This document shows, in pieces, positions 22,558-26,705 of a DNA stretch of 26,705 bases. The DNA comes from Candidatus Roizmanbacteria bacterium UBA6242 (lineage in GTDB: Bacteria; Patescibacteriota; Microgenomatia; UBA1406; GWC2-37-13), in contig DJWA01000002.1 of assembly GCA_002440905.1 (NCBI GenBank), positions 303,534 to 330,238 of the forward strand, given 5' to 3'. A program made the translations under genes and the position numbers. The notes under the pieces were generated by a model, which had not been told where the DNA came from, did not search any database, and saw only the letters and a list, made by a program, of their open reading frames with translations. Position 1 is the first letter of the stretch. Each line of letters begins with the position of its first letter.

Positions 22558-24894
22558 ATGCTTAAAACATCAAGAAACGTATTTTTTCTCGGCATCAAGG
22601 GGGTTGCCATGGCCAATCTAGCCGTATTCCTTAAAAAAATGGGTAAATCGGTTAATGGCACCGACACAAACGAAGTGTTTATTACAGACGAGCTCCTACA
22701 AAAAAACAAAATAATTTATATCACCGGATTCGATCCTGATTCACTTCCCGAGGAAACAGACCTTGTCGTATATTCTGCCGCTCATGGCGGAGTCAACAAT
22801 CAATTAGTAAAAACTGCGATAAATAGAAAAATTAATATTATTTCCCAGGCAGATCTAATCGGTGAGATTATGAAAGAATTTGAAATAAATATAGGCGTAT
22901 CGGGTTGTCATGGCAAAACCACCACCTCCTCCTTTTTGGCTTATGCCCTGGACAAACTTAAAGCTAAACCGAGTTTTCTTGTTGGAGTACCTTTTTTTAC
23001 CGGTCACCAAGGTGTAAGCTATCAAGGAAAAAAATATTTTGTAGTTGAGGCGGACGAATACGGAGTCAATCCGCCGTTTGATTTGACACCGAAATTTCAT
23101 AAATTAAATCCAGATTATATTGTTACAACCAATATCGACTTTGACCATCCAGATGTGTATAGCGACCTTGAAGAAACCAAAAATGCCTATCTAACGTTTT
23201 TCAAAAAGGCTTTGAATGGAAAAATAAAAACACCTTTCATTTTCAGATCCGATGATAAAAATCTTATGGACGTGGCCAAAAAGCTGCCAAGCAGCTCATT
23301 TGTAACCTGCGGTTATGATGATACGGCGGACTACCAAATAATAAACCCGAAAGTTACAGAAGAGTATTCGTATTTTGAGCTTGTTGAAAAGACGGATGGC
23401 AAGAATCTCGGCAAGTTCAGGATCACAGTTCCCGGGAAAATGAATATTGGTAATGCCGCTTCGGTTGTTGTAACCCTCATCGTCCTTGGCTTCCCCCTTA
23501 ATAAGATAAAAGAAGCCATAGACGGATTTGGGGGAAGCGAACGAAGGTTTGAAAAAGTCTACAAGAATGAAAGTTTTTATTTTTTTGACGACTACGCTCA
23601 TCATCCGTCGGAAATAAAAACGACAATAAACGCAGCCAGAGAAAGATTTCCAGGTCGTCGAATTGTTGTGATCTTCCAACCCCACACTTTTTCAAGGACG
23701 GCGACCATGCTTGACGATTTTGCTATTAGTTTGTCTGACGCCAACCTGGCGTTAATCCTTCCCATATTTGCGTCCGCTCGTGAAGATGTGACCAAATTTA
23801 AGATCACTTCAAACGATATAGCAAATAAGGCGCTTAATAATAAAATCGTTGCCTTTGATGACAAAAATAATTTAATGGATCATCTTAGAACTGTGATTTT
23901 GCCCGGCGACATTATATTTACTATGGGAGCAGGAGACGTATATAAAATGAAAGACGAGATCATAAAAATATTAGAAAACAAAAAGCCCACTATTAAAGTG
24001 GAGTCGGACAAGGATTTATACCTATACCTGACTCTCAAAACTCACGTTAAGGCGCAATACTTCATTGAAGCCAGGTCGCGTTTAGATTTAATTGAAGCCA
24101 AAGGGTACGCACTAAAAAACGACCTTCCGCTCTTTATTCTTGGAGGTGGAAGCAACCTGGCGATTATAAAAAAAGAAATAAAGGGATTGGTCGTCAAAAA
24201 TAATTACTTGGAGTATAAAATACTTGAAGAAACCGATAAAAACGCCTTGGTCTCGGTTTCTTCAGGATATCCGGTCTCACTTCTTATTGCCAAGACGGTT
24301 ACCGCTGGTCTTGAGGGTTTTGAGTACCACCAGGGATTGCCGGGTACCGTAGGCGGTGCCGTTTATATGAACTCAAAATGGACCAAACCTCCGACCTATT
24401 TCGGTGACAGGTTGGTTTATGCCTATTTGTTGGATAATGAAGGCAAAGTTAAAAAAGTCAATCGAGATTATTTTCAGTTTGCTTATGACAACTCTATTCT
24501 TCAGAAAACTGGAGAGATCGTCCTTGAGGCGATTTTTGATCTAAAGAAAACTGACCCCAAAATCCTTAAGGATAAGGCGGCTTGGGCTTTGGATTACCGG
24601 AAAAAGACCCAGCCTTTTGGGATTGCCTCATCAGGTTGTTTTTTCAGAAACATAAGTAAAGTAGAAAAGGAAAGGTTAAATCTTCCAACGACTTCGGCGG
24701 GCTATCTTATTGATAAAAGCGGGCTTAAAGGTTATTCGGTCGGTGCTTTTTACGTTTCACCGATTCACGCAAACTTCATCATTAACAAGAAAGATGGTAC
24801 ACGCGAGGATTTGGTTACCTTGCTTAAGACGATAAAATCGAAGGTTAAAGAGAATTATGGGGTAGAATTAGAGGAGGAAGTAATTGTCATATGA
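22558..24894 (+). CDS. murC-murB: MurC-MurB fusion: UDP-MurNAc-L-alanine ligase / UDP-MurNAc dehydrogenase
   Basis: A 778-aa two-enzyme protein. Residues 1-475 are MurC, with the Rossmann start VFFLGIKGVAMANLA, the ATP loop GCHGKTTT (116-123), DFDHPDVY, DDYAHHPSEI and the MurC motif FASARED. Residues about 485-778 are MurB, with the FAD motif LGGGSNLAI (528-536), EYHQGLPGTVGGAVYMNS (589-606), and a C-terminal LEEEV. The proton-donor serine of E. coli MurB (S229) aligns with C694 in SSGCFFRN; some MurBs use Cys. The YRxS motif reads YDNS (643-646). The fusion joins sequential steps, MurB making the UDP-MurNAc that MurC uses. A TATAAT lies 11 nt before the ATG, with no good -35. The stop overlaps the murA start as ATGA. 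Confidence 0.95.
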   Translation: MLKTSRNVFFLGIKGVAMANLAVFLKKMGKSVNGTDTNEVFITDELLQKNKIIYITGFDPDSLPEETDLVVYSAAHGGVNNQLVKTAINRKINIISQADLIGEIMKEFEINIGVSGCHGKTTTSSFLAYALDKLKAKPSFLVGVPFFTGHQGVSYQGKKYFVVEADEYGVNPPFDLTPKFHKLNPDYIVTTNIDFDHPDVYSDLEETKNAYLTFFKKALNGKIKTPFIFRSDDKNLMDVAKKLPSSSFVTCGYDDTADYQIINPKVTEEYSYFELVEKTDGKNLGKFRITVPGKMNIGNAASVVVTLIVLGFPLNKIKEAIDGFGGSERRFEKVYKNESFYFFDDYAHHPSEIKTTINAARERFPGRRIVVIFQPHTFSRTATMLDDFAISLSDANLALILPIFASAREDVTKFKITSNDIANKALNNKIVAFDDKNNLMDHLRTVILPGDIIFTMGAGDVYKMKDEIIKILENKKPTIKVESDKDLYLYLTLKTHVKAQYFIEARSRLDLIEAKGYALKNDLPLFILGGGSNLAIIKKEIKGLVVKNNYLEYKILEETDKNALVSVSSGYPVSLLIAKTVTAGLEGFEYHQGLPGTVGGAVYMNSKWTKPPTYFGDRLVYAYLLDNEGKVKKVNRDYFQFAYDNSILQKTGEIVLEAIFDLKKTDPKILKDKAAWALDYRKKTQPFGIASSGCFFRNISKVEKERLNLPTTSAGYLIDKSGLKGYSVGAFYVSPIHANFIINKKDGTREDLVTLLKTIKSKVKENYGVELEEEVIVI

Positions 24895-26216
24895 AAGATT
24901 CATTTATCATAAATGGAGGAAGTCCGCTTAAAGGTGAGGTTATCCTTTCCGGTGCCAAAAATGTCGCCTTGAAAACTATAATTGCCGCGCTAATGTTTGA
25001 TTCAGAGGTTTATCTTGAAAACATCCCGAGAATCAAAGATGTCGCCGATCTTATTGAATTGGTGAAGTCGTTGGGAGGGGTTGCTGAGTTCGTTGGAAAA
25101 AATAAACTAAGAGTTGACGGGAGAAATCTCAATGTCAAAGAGGTTGATCTTTTCTACGGTTCAAAAATCAGGGCTTCTTTCATGTTTTTCGCGCCGCTCT
25201 TGTTCCGTTTCGGAGAATGCGTCGTACCCAATCCCGGTGGTTGCCGGTTGGGAGCCAGGCCGATTGATCGGATAATAAACGGAATGATGGCCTTCGGAGT
25301 CGCCGTTGAATACAATTCCGAAACTGGTTATTACAAGGCAAAGTTAGAATCACCGCCAAAGGGTAGATATCGTTTTGAAAAGCCTTCCCACACGGGAACG
25401 GAACTTCTAATTTTAATCGGACTCATGACCGACAGTGAAGTTGTTATCGAGAATGCCGCCGCCGAACCAGAGATCGACGATCTTATATTTTTTCTGGCCG
25501 AGGCCGGCGCAGCAATTAAAAAGCAGGGCAGCACGATAGTTGTTAATAAGAGTCTGCCCCTCACACAAAAGTTTCCTTTTAAAATAATAAGCGATAGGAA
25601 TGAATTGGTGACCTACGCCACTTTGGCCATCGCAACTAAGGGAGATGTTGTGATTGGCGAAATCAGTGAATCGGTGATCTCGTCTTTTCTTGAAGCCTTG
25701 AAAAAAACCGGAGCCGGTATAGAAAGACTCGAAAAAAACCGATTTCGATTTTTTTATCAGGCGCCCATAAAACCTATTGACGTTGAAACCGGCCCCCATC
25801 CTGGATTTATGACCGACTGGCAGCCGAGCTTCGCTATACTTCTTTTGACTGGGCAGGGTGATTCAACCATCCACGAAAGAGTATTTGAGAATCGATTCTC
25901 GTATGTTGAAGAATTGAGGAAAATTGGTGCCCAGATAGACTTTCTGCAAGAAGAGGTTAAAGACCCCAGAGACTTTTACCACTTTAACTGGGAAAAGAAT
26001 AAAGATTATCTTCAGGCGATAAAAATTCATGGCGGTCAACCTCTCCACAACGGAGTTATGAATATTATGGACCTCAGAGCCGGGGCCGCACTAGCCTGCG
26101 CAGCACTTCTAACTCCAGGTGAGACGATTGTTAACGGAGTCTCCAACCTGGAACGCGGCTATGAGGACTTCGTCGATAAGGTAATGAAAATCGGCGGTGA
26201 TATTAGAAAAATTTAA
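24891..26216 (+). CDS. murA: UDP-N-acetylglucosamine 1-carboxyvinyltransferase
   Basis: MurA makes the first committed peptidoglycan precursor from UDP-GlcNAc and PEP. The 441-aa protein carries SGAKNVALK (20-28, with the substrate-binding K and N) and the catalytic cysteine in NPGGCRLGARPID (C118). Keeping Cys rather than Asp predicts a fosfomycin-sensitive type. GPHPGFMTDWQPSF and the C-terminal MDLRAGAALACAAL complete the EPSP-synthase-like double barrel. It overlaps murC-murB by 4 nt, so three successive precursor steps (MurA, MurB, MurC) are translated from one message. Confidence 0.97.
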   Translation: MKDSFIINGGSPLKGEVILSGAKNVALKTIIAALMFDSEVYLENIPRIKDVADLIELVKSLGGVAEFVGKNKLRVDGRNLNVKEVDLFYGSKIRASFMFFAPLLFRFGECVVPNPGGCRLGARPIDRIINGMMAFGVAVEYNSETGYYKAKLESPPKGRYRFEKPSHTGTELLILIGLMTDSEVVIENAAAEPEIDDLIFFLAEAGAAIKKQGSTIVVNKSLPLTQKFPFKIISDRNELVTYATLAIATKGDVVIGEISESVISSFLEALKKTGAGIERLEKNRFRFFYQAPIKPIDVETGPHPGFMTDWQPSFAILLLTGQGDSTIHERVFENRFSYVEELRKIGAQIDFLQEEVKDPRDFYHFNWEKNKDYLQAIKIHGGQPLHNGVMNIMDLRAGAALACAALLTPGETIVNGVSNLERGYEDFVDKVMKIGGDIRKI

Positions 26217-26223
26217 TCCATAA

Positions 26224-26705
26224 ATGGATATTAAAGCGGTCGTTTTTGATTTGGACGGAACTGCAATCCCCGTAAAAATGGAAGGGGAACCTTCACAGAA
26301 GGTTATCGATGCGGTCTTTGAAGCTAAAAAACTGGTAAAAATGTCAGCGGCAACCGGTCGGCCGTACTACAATGCCTCGAGGATACTTCATGCGCTCAAT
26401 CTAACAGAACCCTGTATAGTTTCGGGCGGAAGCCAAATAGTTGAACCTTTAACGGGTACGGTTTTATGGGAAAAGGGTATGAGCCAGGAGAGCGTAAATT
26501 TGGTCATAAACGAAATAAAACATTTACCCTATAAAATTTACACGAGCGACAATCCAATACTTTTGCATCCGACAGAGATAAAAGACATGAGTTCAGAAAG
26601 GGTTATCTACATCATGTACGTGAAAAGCGAAGATGCTGAAAAAATGGTTTCCTCTTTAAGAAAAATCAAAAATATCGCCGCGCATACTATGGCTTCATGG
26701 GAAAA
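26224..26705 (+). CDS. HAD-superfamily hydrolase, Cof type (partial, 3' end beyond window)
   Basis: The first 160 codons are present, starting 7 nt after the murA stop. MDIKAVVFDLDGTAIP contains the catalytic DxDGT motif (residues 9-13), and MSAATGRPYYNASRIL gives the second motif with threonine. IVSGGSQIVEP and the following insert (from about residue 80) look like the type II cap of Cof/YidA-like sugar-phosphate phosphatases. The substrate cannot be told. It is co-directional with and close to murA and may be co-transcribed. Confidence 0.88.
   Translation, partial: MDIKAVVFDLDGTAIPVKMEGEPSQKVIDAVFEAKKLVKMSAATGRPYYNASRILHALNLTEPCIVSGGSQIVEPLTGTVLWEKGMSQESVNLVINEIKHLPYKIYTSDNPILLHPTEIKDMSSERVIYIMYVKSEDAEKMVSSLRKIKNIAAHTMASWE

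Overview
The window looks like a stretch of chromosome from a small-genome member of the Candidate Phyla Radiation (Patescibacteria), perhaps a Microgenomates-type lineage. The signs are base composition of roughly 40% GC by eye, very tight packing with many 4-nt ATGA stop/start overlaps, almost no Shine-Dalgarno sequences, short protein versions (93-aa FtsL, MurE-like ligase without its first domain), a MurC-MurB fusion, and an AMP-phosphorylase-like DeoA. TGA is clearly used as a stop (ftsL, murC-murB, lepB, dtd-side genes), which argues against the code-25 lineages. No mobile element, CRISPR array, rRNA or tRNA was seen, and there is no gene-free stretch over 300 bases.

Layout. 1-1441 (minus): trpR-like repressor, a 15-codon Trp-rich leader peptide, a terminator/antiterminator and the 5' 340 codons of trpB. 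1460-6760 (minus): a tight run of small membrane protein, metG, a class A penicillin-binding protein, lepB, a CoA-binding protein and dtd. 6785-11555 (plus): rpsO, pnp, ftsK. 11556-12897: a PD-(D/E)XK nuclease-like protein (minus), divergent from an anchored secreted protein (plus). 12907-16762 (minus): murJ, an AMP/thymidine phosphorylase, mltG. 16779-26705 (plus): a rearranged division and cell wall (dcw) cluster: mraZ, rsmH, ftsL-like, ftsI, murE-like, pgeF, an unknown gene, murC-murB fusion, murA and the start of a HAD phosphatase.

The most notable system is at the left end. A trpR homologue is preceded by a textbook promoter (TTGACA, 17 bp, TATACT) whose -10 box lies inside a perfect 18-bp palindrome, GTACTAGTATACTAGTAC, nearly identical to the E. 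coli Trp repressor operator. The trpR stop codon overlaps (ATGA) the start of a leader peptide MKIKNNNNWWTTLLW, whose stop codon begins the antiterminator arm of an attenuator ending in a GC-rich hairpin and six T. trpB follows. Repression and ribosome-mediated attenuation thus appear to act in series on one short trpR-trpL-trpB operon, an arrangement recalling the trpRBA operon of genital Chlamydia.

Most of the remaining genes serve peptidoglycan: precursor synthesis (MurA, MurC-MurB, MurE-like, PgeF editing), lipid II flipping (MurJ), polymerisation and cross-linking (class A PBP, FtsI), strand cutting (MltG), and division (FtsL, FtsK, MraZ, RsmH). Many operon-head genes have a -10 box only 5-11 bases before the start codon, suggesting that leaderless mRNAs are common here.
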